NCBI GenBank assembly: GCA_001802645.1
Contig: MGZJ01000036.1
Location: 91,038-155,037 of the forward strand
Origin: Geobacteraceae bacterium GWC2_53_11
GTDB taxonomy: Bacteria; Desulfobacterota; Desulfuromonadia; Geobacterales; Pseudopelobacteraceae
Direction: 5' to 3'
DNA: 64,000 nt
Shown here: positions 23,251-31,057 of the stretch, one piece after another
Numbering within the stretch: position 1 is the stretch's first letter
How the letters are laid out: every line of letters begins with the position of its first letter
Position numbers and translations under genes: made by a program
Notes under the pieces: generated by a model
What the model was told of the DNA's origin: nothing
Database searches by the model: none
What the model saw: the letters and a program-made list of their open reading frames with translations, nothing else

Positions 23251-25155
23251 ATGTTTTTCTTTTACTTTAATCGCAACAACGCCGCGCCACCACTCAACAT
23301 AGGCCCTCAAGGGATTATCAACCGGCTCATGCCGTGTGCCGCTCCCGACAAGAGCGGTTTCCTGGCCGACGGCGACACAAGCCTGCTGGTACAGTGCCTG
23401 CACTGGAACACGGCCCGTTCCCGGCTGGAACCTGCGCCGCTGTATCATGCGGAAAGCCGAATCTCGGCGGCGTCATGGGCGCGGCTGGATAACCGGGAGG
23501 AGCTGGCGAAAAAACTGGCTATCGCGTCTAAGGACTTGGCCGGAATGTGCGATACGGAGCTGATCCTGTTAAGCTACCTGAAGTGGCGGGAGACATGCGT
23601 TGACCACCTGATCGGCGATTTTGTCTTTGTCATTCACGACCGGCAGCGCAACACGGTCTTTTGTGGACGCGATCACATGGGGGTCAGGCCGTTCTACTAT
23701 TTTGCCTCCGGCGATCTGTTCGTCTGCGCCACCAACGTCAGCGCCCTGCGGCAGGTCCACGGTGTGCCGTTCTCCATCGATGAACGTTGGGTGGCGGAAT
23801 ACATGGTACACAATTCCATGAGCTTCGACCGCACGCCGTATCACAACATTAAAAAGCTCCCCCCGGCCCACTTCCTGACCGTCACCCCTCAACAGGTTCA
23901 GCTGCAGCAATACTTCACCCTTTCTGCCGAACCGGCACTGAAGCTGAAAGATTCCCGCGAATACGTAGCAGCCTACCGGGAACAGCTGGAGGAGGCCATC
24001 AAATGCCGGCTTGATTCCGAATACGCCATCGGCTCCGAATTGAGCGGCGGCATTGACTCTTCCACCATTACCGCCTTTGCCGCCAAACTGCTCGATCAGC
24101 CACTGTCGCGCCTGCACTGTTTCGGTTTCGCCTTTGCCGAACTGGAACCGCAGTACATTCTGGCGGTCAGCAAGGCGTGCCGTATTCCGAATACCCATAT
24201 CGTTGCTAATCTGCAGGATCATCATATGACTACACGGCGCTCTTTGGAGCTGCTCGGATACCCCATGGAGCATGGAAACGGCCCACTCCACGAGCCGTTT
24301 TACCGTCTGGCTGAGCGGCTGGATGTACGAACCATGCTGTCGGGCTTCGGCGGCGACGAATTCGGCACCACCATTCACGGCTACATGGTTCCCATGGAGC
24401 TGCTGCTCCAGCGCCGTTACCGGGATCTGTACCGCATCCTGCCGGGCAACGCCCTGTTCCGTTTTCTGCGAATGGTCAAACTGGAGTGGCGTCGGCGCAC
24501 AACAGCAAATTTTACTGCATCTTCTCACGCCTCCGGATTTTACGAAGCGTACCGGCAACGCTGGGCACACCACATCATCCGGCCCGAACTGGTCCGACGA
24601 TGCGGGATTGAGGAACGCTATTTTGAGGAGGCCCGTTTCGATGCCGGTTATACTGACCTGAAGCGTTTTACGCTGGAAAAGCGCTGGATGCCGTTTGTGC
24701 CGACCCGGATGGAGAACTGTACCCTTATGGCGGCGGGGCGAAAGATTGACTACCGCTGGCCGCTGCTGGATGTCCGGTTGGTGCGGCTTTTTCTCGCCAT
24801 CCCGTCCGAAGAGAACTTTTATCGCGGCATGGGACGCTACCTGCATCGCCGCGCCATCGCCGGCGTGGTACCGGATCTGGTGGCCTGGAAACCGGGAAAG
24901 GATATGGGGGCGATAATGGGGGGACAGGGTGCGAGAGATTTTGAACATCTTCGGCAGGTAACTATTGATGACCTGCACCCATCGCTGGCGGAACATCTGG
25001 ATACGGACAAGCTGCAACAACAGATCGAACAACTCCCTCGCATCCTTGCCGCCCCGCTTGGCGACAACAAAAGAGGCCAGTACACCCGAAATATCCAGGC
25101 TGTGAAGCAGCTCGACACCTGGCTGAAAACCGTATCCACAGATTACACGGATTAG
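23251..25155 (+). CDS. Lasso cyclase C (asparagine-synthetase-like)
   Basis: A 634-residue homologue of asparagine synthetase B. The ATP-pyrophosphatase loop SELSGGIDSST is at about 263-273, and the N-terminal glutaminase-like domain begins MFFFYFNRN without the Cys2 nucleophile, so it cannot use glutamine. This is what lasso cyclases (McjC type) look like: they adenylate the Asp or Glu side chain of the core and close an isopeptide bond with the new N-terminus. The last residues (STDYTD) are encoded by the left arm of an intergenic repeat, so the C-terminus has probably been rewritten by repeat insertion. Confidence 0.88.
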   Translation: MFFFYFNRNNAAPPLNIGPQGIINRLMPCAAPDKSGFLADGDTSLLVQCLHWNTARSRLEPAPLYHAESRISAASWARLDNREELAKKLAIASKDLAGMCDTELILLSYLKWRETCVDHLIGDFVFVIHDRQRNTVFCGRDHMGVRPFYYFASGDLFVCATNVSALRQVHGVPFSIDERWVAEYMVHNSMSFDRTPYHNIKKLPPAHFLTVTPQQVQLQQYFTLSAEPALKLKDSREYVAAYREQLEEAIKCRLDSEYAIGSELSGGIDSSTITAFAAKLLDQPLSRLHCFGFAFAELEPQYILAVSKACRIPNTHIVANLQDHHMTTRRSLELLGYPMEHGNGPLHEPFYRLAERLDVRTMLSGFGGDEFGTTIHGYMVPMELLLQRRYRDLYRILPGNALFRFLRMVKLEWRRRTTANFTASSHASGFYEAYRQRWAHHIIRPELVRRCGIEERYFEEARFDAGYTDLKRFTLEKRWMPFVPTRMENCTLMAAGRKIDYRWPLLDVRLVRLFLAIPSEENFYRGMGRYLHRRAIAGVVPDLVAWKPGKDMGAIMGGQGARDFEHLRQVTIDDLHPSLAEHLDTDKLQQQIEQLPRILAAPLGDNKRGQYTRNIQAVKQLDTWLKTVSTDYTD

Positions 25156-25210
25156 ACGGTTTTTGTTAAGACCCAAAACGACTTGTTTTAATCTGTGAAA
25201 ATCTGTGGAT
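25134..25210. repeat. Dispersed palindromic repeat, copy 1
   Basis: The left arm ATCCACAGATTACACGGATT is inverted at the right end (TTTAATCTGTGAAAATCTG then TGGAT). The left arm is identical over 20 bases to copy 2 at 29301. This copy begins inside the 3' end of the cyclase gene and supplies its stop codon. Confidence 0.75.
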
Positions 25211-25243
25211 ATGATTAAAACATCCACTGTGCGAGGGCAACAG

Positions 25244-26050
25244 ATGAACCAAATAGCGCCAGAGCAGTTGGCCCAGATGCTGGGCGTACCGTTATTCAAC
25301 ACCCCGTACTTCATCCCGGTCTATCCATCTGGCGACCAGGGATCATGGCGGCTCTCGCACATGGCGAGCGGCATCGATTTCGGCTATTACACCCGCCAGT
25401 GGCTGATTTCCGGAATGCCGCTGCTTATGCGTCACGCTCCGGGCAATCCGGAACAGTGGGAGACCTGGATGTCGCTCACTCCGCACGAAATCGAGAGTCA
25501 GGAGCCGGGCTGCCTGTGCGCCCATGGACACACGGTCATCATGGGGTTGGGGATGGGATGGGTAGCCCTGAACGCTGCGCTGAATCCGGCAGTGCGAAAG
25601 GTCACGGTGGTGGAGTTGGATGAAGAGGTAATCAAGTTGATCAGCGCCAGCGGCGTGACCGGACAATTGCCTCCGGAGATAGCGGACAAGATCGTCATTG
25701 TCCGGGCCAACGCCATGGAATGGCAGCCGGATGAGCCGGTGGATTTTCTCTATGCCGATATCTGGCGCCCCATTGCCGACACCAATGCTTTGGCGGACAC
25801 ACAACGGATGCAGCAGAATATTCAGGCAACAGAGGTCTACTTCTGGGGGCAGGAATTGCGGCTGTTTACCGCGCATCAGCGCATGTTCGGCCCGGATGCG
25901 CCACTTGGTGTTGAAGGATTGCGGCACTGCGCCAGCCGGGAGCTCAGCCTCCCGCTCGTCCTCCCCTGGGGCGACGAGTATCCGGAACGGATAACGGCAG
26001 CGGTCACGAACCGGCAGGTACGGGGATTGCCGATGGAGGAGAGAGCTTAG
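25244..26050 (+). CDS. Methyltransferase-fold protein, spermidine-synthase-like
   Basis: A 268-residue protein starting at 25244, where GAGGG lies six bases upstream. It has a Rossmann methyltransferase core: motif I VIMGLGMGWVALNAAL, the acidic end of strand 2 in VTVVELDEEVIKLI, and YADIW at strand 4, a layout shared by spermidine synthases and SAM methyltransferases. Position directly after the cyclase suggests a tailoring methyltransferase, but no lasso methyltransferase family is recognised. Its stop abuts the convergent DUF6916 gene. Confidence 0.65.
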   Translation: MNQIAPEQLAQMLGVPLFNTPYFIPVYPSGDQGSWRLSHMASGIDFGYYTRQWLISGMPLLMRHAPGNPEQWETWMSLTPHEIESQEPGCLCAHGHTVIMGLGMGWVALNAALNPAVRKVTVVELDEEVIKLISASGVTGQLPPEIADKIVIVRANAMEWQPDEPVDFLYADIWRPIADTNALADTQRMQQNIQATEVYFWGQELRLFTAHQRMFGPDAPLGVEGLRHCASRELSLPLVLPWGDEYPERITAAVTNRQVRGLPMEERA

Positions 26051-26371
26051 TCAGCTTTCCTCCACCAGCACATTAAACACGCTTTCATAATAATACGCGT
26101 TTGGATCCGGTGTCCCGGCATGGGTGGCGGATATGTGGATCAACTCCGGCCCGAACCCTTCCGCCGACATCGGGTACGAATTATCCGGCAGGACGGGAAT
26201 TCCCAGGGATGGATCGAAATTCAGGGAAAAACTTTCAAAGAGCGGCGAAATCTGCCGGGACGTGATGCCGGCCAAACGTAGCGGAATTGCCTGATCGTCA
26301 CTTATTTGCACGGTAAAGATACTGTTTACCAATGGTTCAAAAACCGCTTTGCTGAATTTGGGCATCGTCAT
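26051..26371 (-). CDS. DUF6916-family protein
   Basis: A 106-residue protein without signal peptide. The pattern SLNFDPSLGIPVLPDNSYPM followed by a C-terminal YYYESVFNVLV matches the small DUF6916 family, whose genes are often next to phage tail-collar genes, as here. Function is unknown. GAGGA precedes the ATG. It is the only minus-strand gene inside the lasso cluster and is divergent from the tail-collar gene. Confidence 0.68.
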   Translation of the reverse strand: MTMPKFSKAVFEPLVNSIFTVQISDDQAIPLRLAGITSRQISPLFESFSLNFDPSLGIPVLPDNSYPMSAEGFGPELIHISATHAGTPDPNAYYYESVFNVLVEES

Positions 26372-26466
26372 ATTTCCTCGGTAGCTTTAATTTCAAATGG
26401 CGCCGCAATAGTAGAACAAAGAGGGCAGGTCGATCAATCAATTTCCCCGTCAGTATATTCAGTTTC

Positions 26467-26484
26467 ACCAATTAGAGTATTGGT
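26467..26484. promoter_or_regulatory. Inverted repeat in the divergent promoter region
   Basis: ACCAAT-TAGAGT-ATTGGT, six-base arms, lies between the divergent DUF6916 and tail-collar genes in AT-rich sequence. It is a candidate operator for one or both genes. Confidence 0.4.
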
Positions 26485-26571
26485 CATAAATTTAATTGAT
26501 AAATACAGACACATGTGCTACCAGAATTATTACGTAAGTAAATAATCCTAAGTAAAAAGGGGGAACAAACA

Positions 26572-27201
26572 ATGGACAGTTACATGGCTTCAATCATGAC
26601 GTTTGCTTTCAACTGGACACCGATGTATTTTGCCCAGTGCAACGGGGCCACGCTGCAGATTCAGCAGAACTCGGCGCTCTATGCGCTGATCGGCGTCGTC
26701 TTCGGCGGCAACGGCAGCACCAACTTTATGTTGCCGAATCTGCAGGGGCGGACTCCGGTTCACTACGGCACAGCTGCAGGCGGAACCGCCCGGGCATTTG
26801 GAATTCCATTCGGACAGGACAACATGACCCTGACCCAGACCCAGCTCCCGACCCACGGGCACACCCTTCAAGAGGTGCAGGCGGGGCAGACGGTAACCAC
26901 CACGACAGCCGTCACGGTAAATGCTGGAGATGCTCAGGGAACTGTCAACAAGCCTCAAAACACCGCCTATTGGGCAAAGGGGTGGGACGCAGCAGACTCA
27001 TCAGTTCTCTCAAATTACACCAACACCAAAAATGTCACCATGGCCTCCGACGCGGTTCAGGTTACGGTCACCCCAACATTCAGGGCGACAAACCTGGCCA
27101 TCGGCGCTGCCGGCGCGGGCGCAGCCTTCCCCCTGCCTCAGCCGTCACTGGCGCTCAATTTCTGTATCTGCACGGCAGGCATATTCCCGTCCCGCACCTA
27201 A
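26572..27201 (+). CDS. Phage tail-collar domain protein
   Basis: A 209-residue protein of the tail-collar/microcystin-dependent-protein type. The N-terminal FNWTPMYFAQCNGATLQIQQNSALYALIG and FMLPNLQGRTPVHYG are the classic collar-domain sequence, and the C-terminus ends in PSLALNFCICTAGIFPSR. The middle is Thr-rich. There are no other phage genes nearby, so it is a domesticated or non-phage member. Its location directly before the lasso precursor, with a terminator between, is unexplained. Confidence 0.85.
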   Translation: MDSYMASIMTFAFNWTPMYFAQCNGATLQIQQNSALYALIGVVFGGNGSTNFMLPNLQGRTPVHYGTAAGGTARAFGIPFGQDNMTLTQTQLPTHGHTLQEVQAGQTVTTTTAVTVNAGDAQGTVNKPQNTAYWAKGWDAADSSVLSNYTNTKNVTMASDAVQVTVTPTFRATNLAIGAAGAGAAFPLPQPSLALNFCICTAGIFPSRT

Positions 27202-27210
27202 CAGCAACAT

Positions 27211-27250
27211 GCCCCCTGCCCGCCTTATAAAAGGAGCGCAGGGGGCTTTT
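27211..27250 (+). terminator. Terminator or attenuator before the lasso precursor
   Basis: GCCCCCTGC (27211-27219) and GCAGGGGGC (27238-27246) form the base of a stem, with further pairing inside, followed by TTTT. The precursor start codon is only 27 bases further, leaving no room for a promoter after it. Confidence 0.75.
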
Positions 27251-27276
27251 CAACAAACACACGGAGGAGCGAGCTT

Positions 27277-27444
27277 ATGAACGAACCAACAAATAAAAAC
27301 ATACTCCATGAGAACGCCAAAACGGACGTGACACCCCGGACATGGAGCGCACCCAGGTTACGGCGAATACCGGCAGCCAACACGAGCGGCAGTGGAAAAC
27401 CTGTTTTTGGTGGGGAGTCAGGCGTTACCACCGGGCTTTCCTGA
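27277..27444 (+). CDS. Lasso peptide precursor A
   Basis: A 55-residue peptide with a strong GGAGGAG ribosome site just upstream. The leader (from residue 1 to about 37) carries WSAPRL at 23-28, which fits the lasso leader motif [YW]xxPxL read by B1, and Thr36. After that comes the C-terminal part GSGKPVFGGESGVTTGLS (38-55), Gly/Ser-rich with one acidic residue, Glu47, the only possible ring acceptor. If Thr36 is the usual Thr(-2), Glu is at position 10; starting at Ser39 gives a nine-residue ring and at Gly40 an eight-residue ring. There is no Tyr in the core. It ends in Ser, as does paeninodin, which is phosphorylated there. Confidence 0.8.
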   Translation: MNEPTNKNILHENAKTDVTPRTWSAPRLRRIPAANTSGSGKPVFGGESGVTTGLS

Positions 27445-27516
27445 CAAATATATCGTTTCAGCTTCAAACCGGGGGAACACGCGTAATTAGTTGCCAATTC
27501 GCATTTATTCAAAGGA

Positions 27517-28434
27517 ATGCCCAGACTACCCATGAGTATGCATCGTATCTTCGGCCTGAATATCGCCTCCTCCCTTCGCCTGCCATCCCTTGCCATTACA
27601 GCACCCCAACCGAATGTTCCCGACGTGTTCATCGCATACGGCGACACCCCCGAGGCGCTGACCGATCCCCGTATCAAGGGGGTGCGCTTTCAGGCATCTC
27701 CAGGCGAATTCCTGCTGCTGGTGGATAACGTGGCGCGCTTTTACGTGCAGGACGGCAACCGCATCACCATCACGCCGGAGAGCGGGGCGAACGAGGACGA
27801 CATCCTCATCTTCCTGATGGGCTCAGCCATGGGAGCACTTTTGCACCAGCGCAACATCCTGGTGCTGCACGGCAGCGCCATTGCGGTGAATGGGCAAAGC
27901 GTCGCTTTTTGCGGCCCGTCCGGCATCGGTAAATCGACCTTGGCCGCCGGATTTCACCAGCGCGGCTACCCCTTCCTGGCCGACGATCTCTGCGCTATTA
28001 CCATGTGTGACGGGGGTCCGGCGGTGATCCCCGGTTTTCCGAGGTTGAAGCTGTGGGCCGATACCCTGAAGAAACTGGACACCAGCAAGGATCAGCTCAA
28101 AAGCGTCCGCTGGGGAGTGGACCTGGAAAAATACTTTCTGCCGGTGGATTCTTCTCTGCATACGCCGGTGCCGCTGCAAGCGGTGTTTATCCTGAAATCG
28201 ACCAACAAGGACGCCCTGGTCATTACTCCGCTGCCGGGAAATGAAAAGATCGATCCGCTCATCGAGAACACCTACCGGATGCACTTTCTACACGGATTGG
28301 GCGGCAAAAAGGATCATTTCAAACAGTGCGCCGCGGTGGCGGCCAAGGCCGAGGTCTGCAAAGTAGTCCGCCCGGACAAAGGCTTTCTGCTGGATGAGCT
28401 GATGGATATGGTGGCGGAGCGCTTCCCGTCATGA
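27517..28434 (+). CDS. HPr-kinase-like protein (lasso peptide kinase)
   Basis: A protein of about 300 residues; ATGs at 27517, 27532 and 27538 are possible and none has an ideal ribosome site. It matches the C-terminal catalytic domain of HPr kinase: LVLHGSAIAVNGQSVAF, the P-loop GPSGIGKST (about 133-141) and FLADDLCAI. HPr itself is not nearby. Homologues in lasso clusters such as paeninodin phosphorylate the C-terminal Ser of the precursor, and the precursor here ends in Ser and lies just upstream. It overlaps the next gene by four bases. Confidence 0.82.
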   Translation: MPRLPMSMHRIFGLNIASSLRLPSLAITAPQPNVPDVFIAYGDTPEALTDPRIKGVRFQASPGEFLLLVDNVARFYVQDGNRITITPESGANEDDILIFLMGSAMGALLHQRNILVLHGSAIAVNGQSVAFCGPSGIGKSTLAAGFHQRGYPFLADDLCAITMCDGGPAVIPGFPRLKLWADTLKKLDTSKDQLKSVRWGVDLEKYFLPVDSSLHTPVPLQAVFILKSTNKDALVITPLPGNEKIDPLIENTYRMHFLHGLGGKKDHFKQCAAVAAKAEVCKVVRPDKGFLLDELMDMVAERFPS

Positions 28435-29291
28435 ACGGCATTATCTGGCTCGCCTCATACCCCAAATCGGGCAACACCTGGTTCCGCATCTTCCTGACCA
28501 ACCTGTTGCGCGATAGCGATACACCGGCCAACATCAACGAACTGGAGACGTCCCCCATTGCCAGCGCCAGGGGAATCTTCGATCAGCACATCGGCTTCGA
28601 GGCGTCCGACCTCAGCGCCGACGAAATAGACAGACTCCGCCCGGAGCTGTACTGCTATCTGGCTGAAGAGCAAGAAGAACCACTCTTCATGAAGATCCAC
28701 GACGCCTATACCCTGGTAGCAGACAACCTGCCACTGATCCCGGCGACAGCCACCGGCGGCGCGCTTTACTTTATCCGCAACCCGCTGGATGTGGCGGTTT
28801 CGTTCGCCCATCACAACGGAACCGACTACGACACCGCCATTGACAACATGGCCGATAACGCATTCACCTTCTGCGGCAAGCCCAAGCGGCTGCACAAACA
28901 GTTACGCCAAAAGCTCCTCACCTGGAGCGAACATGTGTTGACCTGGGCCGATACCGCGCCGTTTCCGGTCTGCCTGCTCCGCTACGAAGATATGAAGACT
29001 CAGCCGTTGGAGACGTTCACTCGCGCGGTTTGCTTTGCCGGACTCCCCCACAACGAGGAGCAGATCAACAAAGCGCTAGCCTTCAGCAAATTCGAGGTGG
29101 TCCAGCAGCAGGAAGAGTCGGAAGGGTTTCAGGAAAAAAGCCCAGCGTCAAAACGCTTTTTCCGCAAGGGAGAGAGCGGTTCGTGGCGCGAGGAACTGAC
29201 CGAGGTGCAGGTGCAGCGGATTGTAGCCGATCACCGCGAGGTGATGCAGCGCTTCGGGTACCTGGATAAAGACGGGGAGATTGTGGCGTGA
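28431..29291 (+). CDS. Sulfotransferase (lasso cluster)
   Basis: A 286-residue PAPS-dependent sulfotransferase with all family marks: the 5'-phosphosulfate loop YPKSGNTWFR (10-19), the 3'-phosphate-binding RNPLDVAVSFAHH (about 116), LLRYEDMKTQPLETF and the C-terminal RKGESGSWREELT. It shares little with the protein at 20803, so the cluster encodes two different sulfotransferases. Coupled to the kinase gene by an ATGA overlap. Since the lasso core has no Tyr, Ser or Thr hydroxyls, the Lys amine or a non-peptide addition would be the target. Confidence 0.88.
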   Translation: MNGIIWLASYPKSGNTWFRIFLTNLLRDSDTPANINELETSPIASARGIFDQHIGFEASDLSADEIDRLRPELYCYLAEEQEEPLFMKIHDAYTLVADNLPLIPATATGGALYFIRNPLDVAVSFAHHNGTDYDTAIDNMADNAFTFCGKPKRLHKQLRQKLLTWSEHVLTWADTAPFPVCLLRYEDMKTQPLETFTRAVCFAGLPHNEEQINKALAFSKFEVVQQQEESEGFQEKSPASKRFFRKGESGSWREELTEVQVQRIVADHREVMQRFGYLDKDGEIVA

Positions 29292-29300
29292 CAAAATCTC

Positions 29301-29414
29301 ATCCACAGATTACACGGATTTTTTAAAACCAACACGTTTCTTTGTTTCAGTTTTGTTCCGGAATTAGGGCTTTTCGTTTTGATTTAATCTGTGAAAATCC
29401 ATGAAATCTGTGGA
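29301..29414. repeat. Dispersed palindromic repeat, copy 2
   Basis: The left arm is identical over 20 bases to copy 1 (25134), and the right arm carries TTTAATCTGTGAAAATC and AAATCTGTGGA. The loop is longer and different. It fills the gap between the second sulfotransferase and the TPR gene. Confidence 0.75.
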
Positions 29415-29441
29415 CAAAAAATAAACACGAAAGAGCGCACC

Positions 29442-30125
29442 ATGAACCGAAGCAAGACCAATTTTATGGGTGGAGTAGAACACTACAAACTCGGCCTGCT
29501 CCCCCAGGCCAGCATGATGCTGCGCGACTGCATCAAGGGTGATCCCCGCCACGCCGAGGCCCACAACCTGCTGGGGATCATCAGCTACCAGTGCGAAGAG
29601 TACGGCGATTCGCTGGCCTGGCTGCAACGGGCCATCGCCATCAACCCGCATGAACCGAACTACTACAACAACGCCGGAGTCGCCGCCCACGCCTTGCAGC
29701 GCCATGAAGAGGCGCGCATCTTTTTTCTCAAGGCCATGGAGCTGAACCCGGATTATCACGACCCGTACAACAACCTGGGCAACCTGCTCAAAGAGCTGTT
29801 CCGCTACGACGAAGCGATCTTGCATTTCAAGCAGGCCCTCAACCTGAAACCCGGTTTTGCCGAGGCCTGCTTCAACCTGGCCATGACCCTTGAGATGAAG
29901 GGACACACCATTGAAGCGGTCTTTTATCTCCAGCAAACCATCAAGATGGCACCCGACCACATCCAGGCCCACGAGCAGCTGGCACGGCTGCTGCCGCAAC
30001 AGCGACGGGGGGACGAGGCGGCGGATCACGCCCGCCAGGCAGCCTGGCTGCAACCCCGTCAGAAGGTGTTTTACAAGGAAACTCCGGTCTGGACGGCGCC
30101 GAACTTTAAAGGACTCTTGTCATGA
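29442..30125 (+). CDS. TPR-repeat protein
   Basis: A 227-residue soluble protein made of about five tetratricopeptide repeats, for example AEAHNLLGIISYQCEEYGDS, NYYNNAGVAAHALQRHEEAR and DPYNNLGNLLKELFRYDEAI. The start at 29442 avoids reading from the repeat element upstream. TPR arrays bind peptides or proteins, so it may hold the precursor or assemble the tailoring enzymes; that is inference. It overlaps the formyltransferase gene by four bases. Confidence 0.85.
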   Translation: MNRSKTNFMGGVEHYKLGLLPQASMMLRDCIKGDPRHAEAHNLLGIISYQCEEYGDSLAWLQRAIAINPHEPNYYNNAGVAAHALQRHEEARIFFLKAMELNPDYHDPYNNLGNLLKELFRYDEAILHFKQALNLKPGFAEACFNLAMTLEMKGHTIEAVFYLQQTIKMAPDHIQAHEQLARLLPQQRRGDEAADHARQAAWLQPRQKVFYKETPVWTAPNFKGLLS

Positions 30126-31057
30126 ACATCGCCGTTCTCTGTAATGGAACCGTATTGCAGCCTACCCTGGAGGCGCTGTACAGCCAGGGCTTGCTGGCGG
30201 GTGTAGCCGTGCCCGGTAGCGGAGGCGGCGAAGACATCAATTTCCCGCTGGAAATGGCGCTCCGCCAAGTGGGAATCCCGTTTCTGCATGTCGGCAAGGA
30301 CGACCTGACCGGACAGCTTGCCCCCTGGCTGGGCGAAATATCCGCCGACGTGGTCTGCTGCATGGGCTTTCCCGGCAAGATTCCGCCTGAGCTGCTGGAG
30401 CTGCCCCGCCTCGGTTTTTTCAACCTGCACGGCGGCGCATTGCCGCGCTACCGTGGGCCTGATCCGGTTTTCTGGCAGATCAAAAACCGGGAGCCTTTCG
30501 GCACCATTACGATCCATCGCATGACCTCGAAAATCGACGGCGGCGGCATCGCCCACGCCGAGCTGGTTCCGCTCGGCCCGGACGACACCTACGCCCTGCA
30601 CATGCAGCGGCTGGGCGGAACGCTGCCACGGGTGATGATCGAGTTTGTCCAGCAGTTGGCCATCCATGGCGACAAGCTCCCGCTGCATGCGCAGGAAGCC
30701 ACGACGACACCCTATCTGGCGCGCCCGGCGGACGCCGACCGGACGATCGACTGGAGCTGGTCGGCTGTGGAGATCAACGCCCTGGTGCGGGCCTGCAACC
30801 CGATCTATGGCGGCGCTTTGACACTACTGAAAGGAATCCCGGTACGCGTGTTGGAGGTATCCCCCGCCCCGTCATGTGCCGACAACCTGACGCCCCCCGG
30901 CACGATCATCGCGGCCAGCGCGGCAGATGGTATCCGCGTGGCGTGCGGCCAGGGAGAAACGCTATCACTGGAGCTTTTTTACGCTACCGACGGCTTTTTT
31001 TCGGGACGCCGCCTGGCCCGGATCTTTGGCCTCTGTCCGGGCGACCGGATGGCATGA
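30122..31057 (+). CDS. Formyltransferase homologue (Fmt-like)
   Basis: A 311-residue protein with an N-terminal formyl_trans_N domain. FNLHGGALPRYRGPDPVFW holds Asn101 and His103, and MTSKIDGGGI holds Asp139. The spacing equals that of the N106-H108-D144 catalytic residues of E. coli Fmt, so the enzyme should be active with 10-formyltetrahydrofolate. A second domain (residues 205-300) resembles formyl_trans_C. Housekeeping Fmt is normally next to def, not here; embedded and coupled on both sides in the lasso operon, it probably formylates an amine on the peptide or on a sugar added to it. Confidence 0.82.
   Translation: MNIAVLCNGTVLQPTLEALYSQGLLAGVAVPGSGGGEDINFPLEMALRQVGIPFLHVGKDDLTGQLAPWLGEISADVVCCMGFPGKIPPELLELPRLGFFNLHGGALPRYRGPDPVFWQIKNREPFGTITIHRMTSKIDGGGIAHAELVPLGPDDTYALHMQRLGGTLPRVMIEFVQQLAIHGDKLPLHAQEATTTPYLARPADADRTIDWSWSAVEINALVRACNPIYGGALTLLKGIPVRVLEVSPAPSCADNLTPPGTIIAASAADGIRVACGQGETLSLELFYATDGFFSGRRLARIFGLCPGDRMA

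Noticed and set aside
23569..25314. A 581-codon open frame on the minus strand opposite the lasso cyclase.
   Set aside because: It mirrors the codon pattern of the real plus-strand gene, has no recognisable domain and no ribosome site; long antisense frames are common in GC-rich genes.
26572..27201. A prophage, suggested by the tail-collar gene.
   Set aside because: No other phage structural, integration or lysis genes are near; the neighbours are lasso biosynthesis genes.
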